A DNA stretch of 53,662 nt, taken from positions 1-53,662 of the forward strand of contig NZ_AVPL01000022.1 in NCBI RefSeq assembly GCF_000768695.1. Reading direction: 5' to 3'. Shown piece after piece: positions 32,123 through 41,700 of the stretch. Position numbers and translations under genes: made by a program. Source of the DNA: Knoellia aerolata DSM 18566. Lineage in GTDB: Bacteria; Actinomycetota; Actinomycetes; Actinomycetales; Dermatophilaceae. The notes under the pieces are model-generated. The model saw only the letters and a program-made list of their open reading frames with translations, ran no database searches and was not told where the DNA came from. Position 1 is the stretch's first letter, and each line of letters begins with the position of its first letter.

Positions 32123-35013
32123 GCGACACCTCCCGCGGGCCGGAAGACATAGACGCCCAGCAGGTCGGCGGGCAGCTCGGGGGTGACGTCGAGACCGTGG
32201 GTGGCAAGGCGCCCGACGCGATCGCCTCGGGCCGCCGTGCGCACGGTCACGTGGGCGCTGCGCAGATCTTCGGCGACCTGGTGGGCCACGCGGACCAGCT
32301 CGGGCTCGAGGGTCGGCACGGCCTTCAGGACGGCAGCCATGGTGTTGACTGCGACGTCGCGCGCGACATTGGCGTCGGGCAGGGCCGTCATGAGCTGGTC
32401 AACCTCGTCGGGATCGAGCCATCGCGGGCTGGTGGGACTACCGCTGAAGGCGACGATCTTGGCCTCCTCCGCGACATGGGTGCGCTCACCGTCACGACCA
32501 GGGAGGGTCACGTGGGTGCGCAGCCGCAGCAACAGCGCCGTAGTGATCTGGTCGACACCATGGGTGGCGATCATGCCGCAGCGGCGGGCCGGTCGTTGCT
32601 CGTCGGATATCTGAGCGTCGAGCGCACCGTCGAGGATGAAGCGGGCCAATCCGGCCACCGTTGGATCGGTGCGCTGAAGGACGGCAGCGCCCTTGGGAGC
32701 AGGGAGGTCGGCAGAGAAGGTGATCGAGGTCCCCTTGGCGCGCAGGGCATCACGCAAACCCACAGGCGTGTTGGCGATGTCCACCGTCATCCCCTTGGCG
32801 TCTTCGGTGACGACGTCAGCCCCCAGCTCGCGCAACGCCCCGGCGACGAAGCTGCGCACGTCGGCAGGCTCGCCCATGGCCGCGCGCGCGGCGTCGAGGG
32901 CAGCCTGAACTTCCTCAGGGTGAATGGTGGCCTGGGCGAATCGGGACCGGCTCTTGCGCTCCTCTTCGGCGCTGCTGCGCCAGTCGTCCTCGAGCCCCTT
33001 GGCCTGGGGCATGACGCCGAGGTCGAGGGTCATTTGCTCGTGGTTGGCACCACGCATCAGGACACCCTCGAGAAGCGCGGCGAGCACTTGGTCGCTCTGC
33101 GGAGGCACGGCGACACTGATGCCTAGGTCCTTGCGGATGGCCTCGTGCTTGCGCAGGAGCACGTCGAGGATGATGCCGTCGATGCCGGTGTCCTCGCCGT
33201 AGAGCAGCAAGGCGCGCACGACGTCGCTGGGCTGGCCGAAGCGGTCGACCCGCCCTTCCCGCTGCTCGTGTCGGGTGGGGTTCCAGGCGAGGTCATAGTG
33301 GATGACCGCTTGGAAGTCCTCTTGGAGATTGACCCCCTCGGAGAGGCAGTCGGTGGCCACGAGCACCTTCGGGCCGGCACCGGCCCGTTCGACGAGTTCG
33401 GCGACGCGGGCCGACCGCTCGTCCGCGGCAAGCTCACCAGTCACCACCTCGACGGCCGCCTTGGGGAAGGCGGTGCGCAGCGCATCGGTCACGTAGTGAG
33501 CCGTCTGGATGAAGCGGCAGAAGACGATGGGATGGAAGCCTGCGTCGCCGGCCTCCTTGTCCTTGAGCAGCTTCTTGATCTCGGCCACCAGCAAGGCAAG
33601 CTTGGCGTCGTCCTGCGGGCGGGCCTGAAGGGCCTCGGCGCGCTCCTGCAGCTGCTTCAGCGTCCGTCGGCCCCGACTCGTGGGCTCCCCGTCAGTCATT
33701 GCCCCCGGCGTCGCGTCGGCACCGTCGAGGGCCTCGTCCTCCGCGAGGTCGAGCACCTCAGCGCGCCCCAAGTCGTCTGCGACACGCACCGACTCGGCCA
33801 AAGCCGACGCGCTGCGGGTCGCCAAGGTCGCCTTGGCCGCCGCGGGCGATGAGGCCATGGCCCGCAGCAGGGACAACGCCGACCACCAGCGCACGCGCTG
33901 CTCCAGCTTGGTGCCGCTGGTGTCCTGAACCTGTCCCCGCACGTAGGCGAGCACGTCGTCGAACAGGTCCCGGTGTGACGGCGTGAGCAGGTAGGACCGC
34001 TCCTGGATCTGCCGGTCTTTGGGGAACTGGGTCTCCTGCTGGAGGTAATGCCGGATGTCGGCGCGGCGCCGCTGCACGAGGTGCTGCGCCAAGGCACGGC
34101 GGCCCTGCTCGGAGGAAAGGTCGACGCCGGCGAGGTCGGTGTCCAGCAGCCCGATCAGGTTCCGGAAGGCGCCCTCGTTGCCGCTGTGCGGGGTGGCGGT
34201 CACCAGCACGAGGTGTCGCTGGTCGTCATCCGCGAGGTCGCGCAGCAGGCGGTAGCGCTGGGTGCGGCCGCTGGATCCTCGGCCGTTGTCGTCGTTGACC
34301 GAGCCGTGGGCTTCGTCGACGATCACCAGATCGGGTGCCGCACGCAGGAATTCGTGTCGCCGACTCTCGGACTTGATGAAGTCGGTTGAGACGACCGTCA
34401 CGGGGTGGCGCGTGAAGATCGACTCATCGCCCGCCAGGCCCCGCTCCAGCCGACGGACCGTGCCCGGGAGGACCAGCTCGGCGTCCAAGCCGAACTTCTG
34501 CGACAGCTCCTGCTGCCACTGGGTCGCCAGGCTGGGCGGGCAGAGCACGGTCAGCCCCCGCGCCGAACCTTGGGCCAGCATCTCTGCTGCGACCAGGCCC
34601 GCCTCGACGGTCTTCCCGATGCCCACGTCGTCAGCGATAAGCAGTCTGACCGTCTCCTGCCGGAGCGCCAGCAGCAGCGGCACCAGCTGGTAGGGCCGGG
34701 GCGAGACAGCCAGCCCGGCCAAACAGCGGAAAGGACCGCCGGTGGAGCGGAATCCGATACGCAGCGCGTCACGCAGCAGTCGGGCGCTGCGGTCGTCACC
34801 CAGGTCCGTCGGGCTCGGGGGCGCAAACGTGGCCGGGCGCACCTCTTCGTAGTCCGTGAGGACGCCGGCGATGTCGTCCTCTCCGCCACCGAGCGGGCGT
34901 AGCACGAGCAGGGTGGCGTCACTTTCGGGGAGCACCACCCAGTCGCGGCCGCGGGCGTGCACCAGGGACCCCACGGCATACCGGGTGGTGGTCTGGTCGG
35001 TGGTGACGCTCAT
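32119..35013 (-). CDS. SNF2-like helicase (DrmD-like)
   Basis: 964 residues. Superfamily 2 SNF2-type motifs are in order: RLLIADDVGIGKTVEAGL (Walker A, near 127), VIVDEAHG (DEAH, near 229), LVTATPHSG (motif III), a C-terminal helicase lobe with IVFCRFIQTAHYV, VATDCLSEGVNLQ and EQREGRVDRFGQ (motif VI, near 583). The C-terminal 300 residues are of unknown fold. Size and layout match the SNF2-like DrmD subunit of class 1 DISARM, also paired with an adenine methylase gene, but this is family-level similarity. ATG overlaps the stop of the giant helicase gene. Confidence 0.87.
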   Translation of the reverse strand: MSVTTDQTTTRYAVGSLVHARGRDWVVLPESDATLLVLRPLGGGEDDIAGVLTDYEEVRPATFAPPSPTDLGDDRSARLLRDALRIGFRSTGGPFRCLAGLAVSPRPYQLVPLLLALRQETVRLLIADDVGIGKTVEAGLVAAEMLAQGSARGLTVLCPPSLATQWQQELSQKFGLDAELVLPGTVRRLERGLAGDESIFTRHPVTVVSTDFIKSESRRHEFLRAAPDLVIVDEAHGSVNDDNGRGSSGRTQRYRLLRDLADDDQRHLVLVTATPHSGNEGAFRNLIGLLDTDLAGVDLSSEQGRRALAQHLVQRRRADIRHYLQQETQFPKDRQIQERSYLLTPSHRDLFDDVLAYVRGQVQDTSGTKLEQRVRWWSALSLLRAMASSPAAAKATLATRSASALAESVRVADDLGRAEVLDLAEDEALDGADATPGAMTDGEPTSRGRRTLKQLQERAEALQARPQDDAKLALLVAEIKKLLKDKEAGDAGFHPIVFCRFIQTAHYVTDALRTAFPKAAVEVVTGELAADERSARVAELVERAGAGPKVLVATDCLSEGVNLQEDFQAVIHYDLAWNPTRHEQREGRVDRFGQPSDVVRALLLYGEDTGIDGIILDVLLRKHEAIRKDLGISVAVPPQSDQVLAALLEGVLMRGANHEQMTLDLGVMPQAKGLEDDWRSSAEEERKSRSRFAQATIHPEEVQAALDAARAAMGEPADVRSFVAGALRELGADVVTEDAKGMTVDIANTPVGLRDALRAKGTSITFSADLPAPKGAAVLQRTDPTVAGLARFILDGALDAQISDEQRPARRCGMIATHGVDQITTALLLRLRTHVTLPGRDGERTHVAEEAKIVAFSGSPTSPRWLDPDEVDQLMTALPDANVARDVAVNTMAAVLKAVPTLEPELVRVAHQVAEDLRSAHVTVRTAARGDRVGRLATHGLDVTPELPADLLGVYVFRPAGGVA

Positions 35014-38000
35014 CGGGGGGCTCCCTGCTCTGGCGCTGGCGGTGCTGGCTTGGTGGTCGGTGTGCCGAAGACGGCGGGGTTGCGCAGGATGACCTCCCAG
35101 AGGTCGTCCTGCGCAGAGACGGTGACGACGTTGTAACCGGCGAAGACCAAACCTGCTGCGTCACGGTCGTGACCGTCCTCGAAAACGATGGCGGCAGGCG
35201 GCGACGTCTGGTCGAATGCCATGTCGACGGTCATGCCCTCGCGCGTCGCCTTTGACGCGCTCGGCAGCCGCAAGCCGGCCGCTCGAAGCCATGCCTCAAG
35301 CTCGCTGGCTCTGCCGTTCCGCTCCTGACCCGGCTCAATCGGAGCCATGCGGTCTGACGTAGGCAGCGGTGACAGGGCCGGGGCGACGACCGACCGGTCG
35401 GGCCGCTCGGCTTCCGGTGTCGTGATCCCCTCGGCAAGGCGCTGCAGGACCGGGATCGCCACCCGACGGTCGATCCGCTCGTGCATGGTCTGGTTCCCGT
35501 AGGAGAGCAGGCATCGGTAGCAGCCCCGGATGCATGCATCCTCGGTCTCCTCCCCAGTAACGGGGTCGACGTGGAGGAGCTCCAGTGCAGCGCGGGCCAC
35601 GTGGGCGAGGGCTTCCGGCTCGGCCTGCAGGCGGCGCAGCACCCCGGCACCGCCCTCGGCCGACTCGACGAACAGCACGCGTCCGCGGCCGTCGGCGTCG
35701 GGCAGCAGCTCGCTGGTGAGCTCGGAGTCCTCGAGCTGGAAATGGATCTCCATGCCGCGCTCGAGGGCGTATTGGAGGGTGATGGCGTCGCTCTCCTCGA
35801 CTTGGCGGTCCCAGCGGAACACGACGACGTTGCGCCGGTCCTTCACATAGGGGATAACCCGGGCCTTTGCCTTGACGTCCTGTTGGGCGGCTTCCAGTCC
35901 ATCTTCGTCCGAGTCGGCGCCCTGCTGCTCTCCCTTGACCTCGGAGAGCCATCGCCCCTTGACGAGGTCGAGCCAGAAGCCCTGCAGGTTCTGGTTGGAA
36001 CGGTTCCGCCGGCCGAGGTTGGTGACGCGCAGTTCGGCGCTGTCGCCGTATGTGACGTGGGCGATGACCGCTTTGTTGTCTCGATCCGTTGCCGTGGCAC
36101 GGGAGTAACCAGGGTGGGTGCCGCGCGGCATGTAGCGGTAGGTGGTGTGCAGCTCGTAACCCACGCGGTTGCGCTCCTCCTCGTCGGCGGAGATGCGCTC
36201 GCGTCGGCGCGTGATGACGGTCTGCAGCTGGAGGAGCTCATTCCAGGTCTGGCCGAGGCGCTCGCCGCACTCCTCGCACATGTCGGGGCCAGGGTCAGCT
36301 TCGTGGTGGTAGCCACAGGCCTGGCACACCTTGAGCCGGCTGCGCACGACATCAGCGGCACCGTCGCCGCTGTGGCCGCGCGGCAGGGCGATTCGCGTCA
36401 CCTGATAGCGAGCGCCCTCGTGGTAGATGAGCGCATTGGGTCCGAACTCGCTGATGGCGAGGAATCGGGGCCGTTGGAGCCAAGAGCCTTCCGCTCCCCT
36501 GCGCGAGCCTGGGATGTATGCCGCGAGGGGCAGTCTTGGGAAGGAGTAGCCAGGGAGGAACCCCTCGGAGGCGAGGTACCGGTACGTGTAGAAGTCCGAC
36601 TGCCCTCGAGTGTCGGACTCGTTGAGCAGCAGCTCGATTCGCTGGCGCGCCTCCATCCGGCGCCGGTCCGCATCGCGGCGTTCGTCCTTGCTCTTGGAGT
36701 GGTCGGCCGCGAGCTTTTCTGCGACGTCACGCTCCATGACCGCGGAGCGGTAGAGCTCGCGCCAGCGATTGCAGGCGACGTCGAACTCGTCGCCGGCCCG
36801 ATCGATGACGCGGTCGGACCAGTCGGGTGCCCACCACGTACCGGCCCTGAGTTCAGCCTCCAGCGGTTCGAGGAGGGCGTGGGCGGCCAGGCGAGCGCGG
36901 CTCGTCACGTCGGGCTCACTGAGGACCTCTGCCAGTTCCGCGCGGACCGGGAAGTCCTTATGGCCGAGGTCGAGCACCGACGACATGGAGCTCTGGAGTC
37001 CGGCGGGGGTGAGCGTGAGCGCCTCGGCGAGCCACAGGGCGTGGACGTGGGATCGGACGAGGTCCTCGTTGGCCAGGTCGAGCCGCGGTGGCGTGACCTT
37101 GCCGGCGACCATCTGATGCGAGCGCTCGAAGTAGTAGCTGTCATGGCTGTTGCCCGATGAGCAGTAGGTGACGACGATTGCCTGCTGGCCCGAGCGTCCG
37201 GCACGACCGCTGCGCTGGGCGTAGTTGGCCGGGGTGGGGGGGACGTTGCGCAGGGCGACGGCATTGAGGGAGGCGATGTCGACGCCCAGCTCCATGGTGG
37301 GCGAGCAGAACAACAGCGGGAGTTCAGCCGTCCGGAATGCCTTCTCGCGCTTCTCACGATCATCGGCCCGCACCTGGGCCGTGTGCTCGGCTGCGCGGAG
37401 ACCCCTCAGCTGGTGACCAGAATCGACGTACAGGTCTCGGAAGAATGTCACGACCCGGGGCCGGTGCTCGGCGTCAAACGTGCGTCGGACCGGGTCGGGC
37501 GCCCCGCCCTTGCCGTCGCCGGCGAACAAGGCCATGGCGGAGGACTTGACGCGGTAGCCGGTGGTGCCGAGCTCGGTGACTTCGGCGAGCATGCCCACAT
37601 CGTGGAGCAGCCTGACGAGGGCGACGATCACGTCGTCTGCCTCTGCGGCGGACATGCCCTTGAACGGTGTCAGGGACCGGAGCCAGCGACCGAAAGCGGA
37701 GCGCCCGGTCAGGTTGAGGATGGACCGGGCTCCGCCCTTCTTTCCGGACTCGGGGACGGCAATGCCGACGACGGGGTCTGGCTCGTTCTCCCCCACGGCG
37801 AGGACGCCTGCAAGGTACTCCCGGCTCTCCCGACGGAGGCGGTCGACGTTGTCCTGGGTGAGGGCCTCCGCGTCGATCGCCAGGACGCGCCTGAGCTCGT
37901 CGAGAAGGACGTGCACGATCTCTTCGCGCTGCGTCGGTGCCAGACTTTCAAGCCGCTCATGGGTGCCGACCCAGCGATCCTCGCGCTCGGCAAGGCGGCG

Positions 38001-40259
38001 CGCGCTGGGGTAGATGACGCGCACCAGTCCGGTCTGCTCCAGGTTGGGCAGGGTGACCCGGAAGCCGCGTTGCAGGTCCCGCATGGCGCGATACTCGACG
38101 ACGTTTCTCAGGGCGCGGCGGATGGGTCGATCGTCCAGGGCGTCGGGGGCGAGGGCGTAGTCGGACAGCTGGAGGTTCATGGCCTTGGCGACCTCGCGGC
38201 CGAGATCGAGCAGATCCAGCCCAGAGTCCCTGTCGACGGCCAGGACCGCTTGGTAGAGAGCGGCTCTGAGCTGCACAACCTGCACGAAGTCGTTGAAGTG
38301 CCCGGCCTGGAGGCTGGCGTCCTGGCGGTTGTCGACGAACGTCAGGAGCTTGCGCGCCTCCGGCGGGACGCCGTCGCCGCCCGAGGCACGTAGCGCGCGC
38401 ACGATGCTGGAGGCGATGACGCTCATCGCACTGGAGCGGCCCTCCTTGTCGAGGGTGACCAGCTTGGCCAGTTCGCTGGTCCTCAGCCCCTCGTAGGTCA
38501 CCCCGCAGTGGAGGCAGAACCTGAACGCACCCGGGACGAACGCGGCAACAACGCGACCCTGGGCGTCGCCGGCGCCGGCCACGTCGCTGGCAACGAAGTC
38601 CCCCGCGGGCGACACGAGCACACGGCGCGGCACGTCGCCGCGGCGGGCAGGCACGATCGGGTTGCTTGGCTGCCCGCTGCGCCACGAGAGAGGCAGCCTG
38701 TCCTCCGCGACCGGGTCGATTGGCCATTCGCGCTCAGAGGAGATGAACAGATAGCCGTCCAGCTGGTCCGCTGGGCGCATGTCGTGCCTTGCGATGAAGT
38801 GGCTCCCATCGCCGTCCTTGGGGATGCGGACCATGAGGTAGTCCTGGCCGCACTCGCGACAGAAGGCCAGTGGATAGAGGCGCTTCTCTGTGTCGAGCTC
38901 GGCGTCCTGCTCGGGCGTCAGGACGGTCAGCTGGTAGTCGGGGGTGATGTGCCGAACAGCTGGCATCTCGGCCGTGACGTGGATGGAGCCGCCCTTGGAC
39001 AGGAACTGGTGCAGGCGGAAGGCGAAGAGCGACCGGCCGGTGTGCTCGTCCTTGGCGGCCGAACCGGCGATCAGGGTGGCACGGAGGGCATTGCCGCAGG
39101 TCTGCTCGTCCTGACCGGTGATGGCGGCCAGCTCCCGGGCGGCAACCTTGACAGTCGTCGGCGGACGGCGCACGAGGCGCCCCGACCCGCTCTCCTCGGT
39201 GATGCCGAACGTGTCCTCGATCCACGAGGCCATCGGGTCCTGGACGAGCTCGGGATAGCCCAGGGTGGTCGCGTACTCCACCTGGCCGCGGGTCCTCGTC
39301 GCTTGGGCCAATGCAGCCGGCTCTGGGTCGCGCACCGTCGTGGCGCGCACGAGTGTCTCGACGATGACCCGCTCTGGGACGATGGGCGTCCCGAAGATCC
39401 GTGAGGCGACACCGGCGACGTCGTCCTGCTGCTCGGCAATGGTCGTCCCGCTGGACATCGTGGCGGAGGTTCCGACGCACTGAAGCGCCTCGCCCGAGCC
39501 GGTGAGCTCTCGGATGCGGCGGACCAGCATGGCCACATCGGCTCCCTGCCGGCCGCGGTAGGTGTGGAGCTCGTCGAGCACCAGAAATTGCAGGTCCTTG
39601 GCGTGTTGCTGGAGAAACCGCCGCTCATCCGGCCGTGTGAGCATCAGCTCGAGCATCACGTAGTTGGTCAGCAGGATGTCCGGCGGGTTGTCGAGAACTT
39701 CCTGCCGGGTCTCGCCCTGCTCTTGGCCCGTGTACCTGCGGTACGTCACAGGGGGCTCGTCGAAGCCGACCCGGAGGAACTTGTCGAGCTCTTCGACCTG
39801 ACTGTTGGCCAAAGCATTCATGGGGTAGACGACGATGGCGCGGATGCCCTCGCCGCTGCCGTCGCGCAGCACGCGATCGACGATCGGGACGATGTAGGCG
39901 AGCGACTTACCGGAGCCGGTGCCTGTGGTGAGGACGTAGGAGGCGCCGTCGCGGGCGGCCGCGATCGCTTCACGCTGGTGCTGGTAGAGGGAGAAGGGGG
40001 TAGGGGCGCCCCCCGGGCGCTTTGCGGAGAAGACTGCTTCGCATCGGGGATGGAGCAGCCCTGTGGCGACCAGCTCGTCGACGCGTCCACCCGGCGCGAA
40101 CGAGGGGTTGAGCGAGAGCCAGGGGTCGGGCCACTGAGCTCCCTCGAGGCTCTGCTGCTTGATGGCCTCGCGGAGGTTGGGATCGCGAATGTCGACAAAG
40201 CCTTCACTGAAGGATCGGTAATCCTCAATCAACTGTCGGTGGACCCCGAAAGCATCCAA
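35010..40259 (-). CDS. Giant DEAD-box helicase with DUF1998 region
   Basis: 1749 residues. Motifs: Walker A TGTGSGKSLAY (near 110), VLDELHTYRGRQGADVAML (DELH), GTSATM, then after a long insertion LLFCSPTMELGVDIASLN and QRSGRAGRSGQ (near 1013). A zinc site CQACGYHH with CEEC lies near 1315-1330, and the DUF1998 Cys cluster CIRGCYRCLLSYG near 1577. The last 70 residues (TVDMAFDQ and AIVFEDGHDRDAAGLVFAGY) resemble a degenerate restriction-endonuclease fold. Related to COG1205/MrfA helicases and to DrmA/DruE. The start is TTG at 40259 with GGAGGG 10 nt upstream. First gene of the operon. Confidence 0.88.
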   Translation of the reverse strand: MDAFGVHRQLIEDYRSFSEGFVDIRDPNLREAIKQQSLEGAQWPDPWLSLNPSFAPGGRVDELVATGLLHPRCEAVFSAKRPGGAPTPFSLYQHQREAIAAARDGASYVLTTGTGSGKSLAYIVPIVDRVLRDGSGEGIRAIVVYPMNALANSQVEELDKFLRVGFDEPPVTYRRYTGQEQGETRQEVLDNPPDILLTNYVMLELMLTRPDERRFLQQHAKDLQFLVLDELHTYRGRQGADVAMLVRRIRELTGSGEALQCVGTSATMSSGTTIAEQQDDVAGVASRIFGTPIVPERVIVETLVRATTVRDPEPAALAQATRTRGQVEYATTLGYPELVQDPMASWIEDTFGITEESGSGRLVRRPPTTVKVAARELAAITGQDEQTCGNALRATLIAGSAAKDEHTGRSLFAFRLHQFLSKGGSIHVTAEMPAVRHITPDYQLTVLTPEQDAELDTEKRLYPLAFCRECGQDYLMVRIPKDGDGSHFIARHDMRPADQLDGYLFISSEREWPIDPVAEDRLPLSWRSGQPSNPIVPARRGDVPRRVLVSPAGDFVASDVAGAGDAQGRVVAAFVPGAFRFCLHCGVTYEGLRTSELAKLVTLDKEGRSSAMSVIASSIVRALRASGGDGVPPEARKLLTFVDNRQDASLQAGHFNDFVQVVQLRAALYQAVLAVDRDSGLDLLDLGREVAKAMNLQLSDYALAPDALDDRPIRRALRNVVEYRAMRDLQRGFRVTLPNLEQTGLVRVIYPSARRLAEREDRWVGTHERLESLAPTQREEIVHVLLDELRRVLAIDAEALTQDNVDRLRRESREYLAGVLAVGENEPDPVVGIAVPESGKKGGARSILNLTGRSAFGRWLRSLTPFKGMSAAEADDVIVALVRLLHDVGMLAEVTELGTTGYRVKSSAMALFAGDGKGGAPDPVRRTFDAEHRPRVVTFFRDLYVDSGHQLRGLRAAEHTAQVRADDREKREKAFRTAELPLLFCSPTMELGVDIASLNAVALRNVPPTPANYAQRSGRAGRSGQQAIVVTYCSSGNSHDSYYFERSHQMVAGKVTPPRLDLANEDLVRSHVHALWLAEALTLTPAGLQSSMSSVLDLGHKDFPVRAELAEVLSEPDVTSRARLAAHALLEPLEAELRAGTWWAPDWSDRVIDRAGDEFDVACNRWRELYRSAVMERDVAEKLAADHSKSKDERRDADRRRMEARQRIELLLNESDTRGQSDFYTYRYLASEGFLPGYSFPRLPLAAYIPGSRRGAEGSWLQRPRFLAISEFGPNALIYHEGARYQVTRIALPRGHSGDGAADVVRSRLKVCQACGYHHEADPGPDMCEECGERLGQTWNELLQLQTVITRRRERISADEEERNRVGYELHTTYRYMPRGTHPGYSRATATDRDNKAVIAHVTYGDSAELRVTNLGRRNRSNQNLQGFWLDLVKGRWLSEVKGEQQGADSDEDGLEAAQQDVKAKARVIPYVKDRRNVVVFRWDRQVEESDAITLQYALERGMEIHFQLEDSELTSELLPDADGRGRVLFVESAEGGAGVLRRLQAEPEALAHVARAALELLHVDPVTGEETEDACIRGCYRCLLSYGNQTMHERIDRRVAIPVLQRLAEGITTPEAERPDRSVVAPALSPLPTSDRMAPIEPGQERNGRASELEAWLRAAGLRLPSASKATREGMTVDMAFDQTSPPAAIVFEDGHDRDAAGLVFAGYNVVTVSAQDDLWEVILRNPAVFGTPTTKPAPPAPEQGAPR

Positions 40260-40524
40260 AGCAATCCATCCCTCCCGCGCGTCAGACCCAACGAGCCCTG
40301 ACCATACCTACCAAGCTCATTTCCAGCAGACGACTCGAAGACGCCGGGCCAAATACTTCGGGAGCCGCGCAGTCTCCTTCTGTCTGAGCTCGAAGGAGGT
40401 TTGACGTTGAGGTGGGCGCCTGAAGAGCCTTCGCCTGCCGGGTTGGCCCTGGCGTCGCGCCTCGCATATGTCGCAGCGCTGACTGATTCCGCGGTGGGCC
40501 CGTACGGCCATATAGCCTCACGCC
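40260..40524. promoter_or_regulatory. Divergent promoter region of defence operon and EcsC gene
   Basis: 265 bp between the TTG of the giant helicase and the ATG of the EcsC gene. For the EcsC side a TAGCCT (TANNNT) at 40512-40517 lies only 7 nt before the ATG, which would make that transcript leaderless. No clear -35 is seen and I cannot call the operon promoter with confidence. Local base composition is poorer in G+C than the flanking chromosome. Confidence 0.35.
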
Positions 40525-41541
40525 ATGAACGAGGTTCCGCCTGGTCGAGCAGCCATGTCCGCGTATGAGCAGAAGCGCTGGGGTGAGCTGCAGGCGCATT
40601 GGGAGAAAAAGGCCAAAGGGGGAAGACGAATGCTCCCCGCGCCTGCGAAGAAGGCCCTAGGCGCGACCATCGACGTTGGTCGGGACGCAGTTTCGAAGGC
40701 CACCCGCGCCGCGCTCGACCACACTCCGGAGAGCGTCAAGAAAGCAGCCACCGGCACGTTCGATGCGGTTCTCGTCCCCACCCTGAGGAACGTCGTCACA
40801 TTGCTCGAACTCCTCAACGAGTGGGTTGTCGAGCTAACTGATCCTGAATCGGTGTTGGCGTACCACAGGGAGCGTGGCCGCAACATCTCCTCACTCGAGG
40901 AGCTGCGGGAGCTTGACCTTCGATTGCTCGATGAGTGCACGAACGGCATGGCGCTGCGGTGGCAGACCATCGGAGCAGGAGAGGGAGCGGCACTCGGCTC
41001 GCTCGCCATGATCCCTGTCCCGGTCGTGGGGAGCGCCGTCGCAATCGGGCTCGACTTAGTGGTGATGCAGGCATTGACCGCAGCCATTGCAACCCGAGTT
41101 TGTTACGCATACGGATACGACCCAAGCGACCCCGGCATACGGAACATGGTTGATCGGATGGTCGCCCGGTCCTACAGGGACCAAGCCGTGAAGGTCCGAT
41201 CGGTACGTCAGGCAAGCTCCGCCTTCGACGCTGCCAAAGGTCGAGTCAACTGGAGCAAGAAACTGCGTGAAGATCACCGACTGATGGCCGCGGTCGAGAA
41301 GTTGCTCAAGTCAGCCGGGGGAGGGAAGCGAGTACCTGTCAAGAACGCACGCATGGGCATGCCGTTGATTTCGGCAATAGCGGGCGCTGCGACCAACTCG
41401 TACGTCTTGGGAGACACCGTCACACAGGCCCGGCACTACGGGGCCACAGTGTTGCTAGCGGACAAGTACGGCTTGGCACTCCCAGACAGTCTGCGGCGCA
41501 ACATGGCTGAAGACGATGGAGAGGACGAAACTCAGGCGTAG
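40525..41541 (+). CDS. EcsC family protein
   Basis: 338 residues (an ATG at 40555 is an alternative start). The central part has the EcsC-family pattern, including ALGSLAMIPVPVVGSAVAIG as a hydrophobic, probably membrane-associating segment, followed by GYDPSDPGIRNMVDRMVARS. The N-terminus is basic and helical and the C-terminus acidic. EcsC-type proteins are poorly understood, peripheral membrane proteins. It is divergent from the defence operon and shares its promoter region, so an accessory role is possible but unproven. Confidence 0.8.
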   Translation: MNEVPPGRAAMSAYEQKRWGELQAHWEKKAKGGRRMLPAPAKKALGATIDVGRDAVSKATRAALDHTPESVKKAATGTFDAVLVPTLRNVVTLLELLNEWVVELTDPESVLAYHRERGRNISSLEELRELDLRLLDECTNGMALRWQTIGAGEGAALGSLAMIPVPVVGSAVAIGLDLVVMQALTAAIATRVCYAYGYDPSDPGIRNMVDRMVARSYRDQAVKVRSVRQASSAFDAAKGRVNWSKKLREDHRLMAAVEKLLKSAGGGKRVPVKNARMGMPLISAIAGAATNSYVLGDTVTQARHYGATVLLADKYGLALPDSLRRNMAEDDGEDETQA

Positions 41542-41624
41542 TTACGCCCATGGGGCCGTGCAACGCCCGGACCGTCGCGTCACCAGTTCGGATCCCAGGC
41601 CCACCTGAGCGCCCGAACCGAACG

Positions 41625-41644
41625 AGTGCAGGCGCGCCTGCACT
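41625..41644. promoter_or_regulatory. 20-bp perfect palindrome upstream of the NmrA-like gene
   Basis: AGTGCAGGCG followed directly by its reverse complement CGCCTGCACT. It lies 95-115 bp upstream of the ATG at 41740, in a non-coding stretch. The form is that of a dimeric repressor operator (TetR/GntR type). No regulator gene is adjacent. Confidence 0.55.
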
Positions 41645-41700
41645 ACGAGAGCGAGCGCTCGAGCAGGAATCAAGCGCGGCTCAAGTCCGCCCCGTCAACC

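Noticed and set aside
23285-40259. Calling the operon a canonical DISARM or BREX system
   Set aside because: No separate DrmB, no phospholipase DrmC, and no PglZ, BrxL or BrxC could be found. Only the helicase, SNF2 and methylase genes resemble DISARM components.
40260-40524. A sigma-70 promoter for the defence operon
   Set aside because: Candidate -10 and -35 hexamers on the minus strand had poor spacing or poor matches, so no site is called.
21791-41600. The island as an integrated prophage, ICE or transposon
   Set aside because: There is no integrase, transposase, tRNA or flanking direct repeat that I could see, and no phage structural genes. The boundaries are inferred only from gene content.
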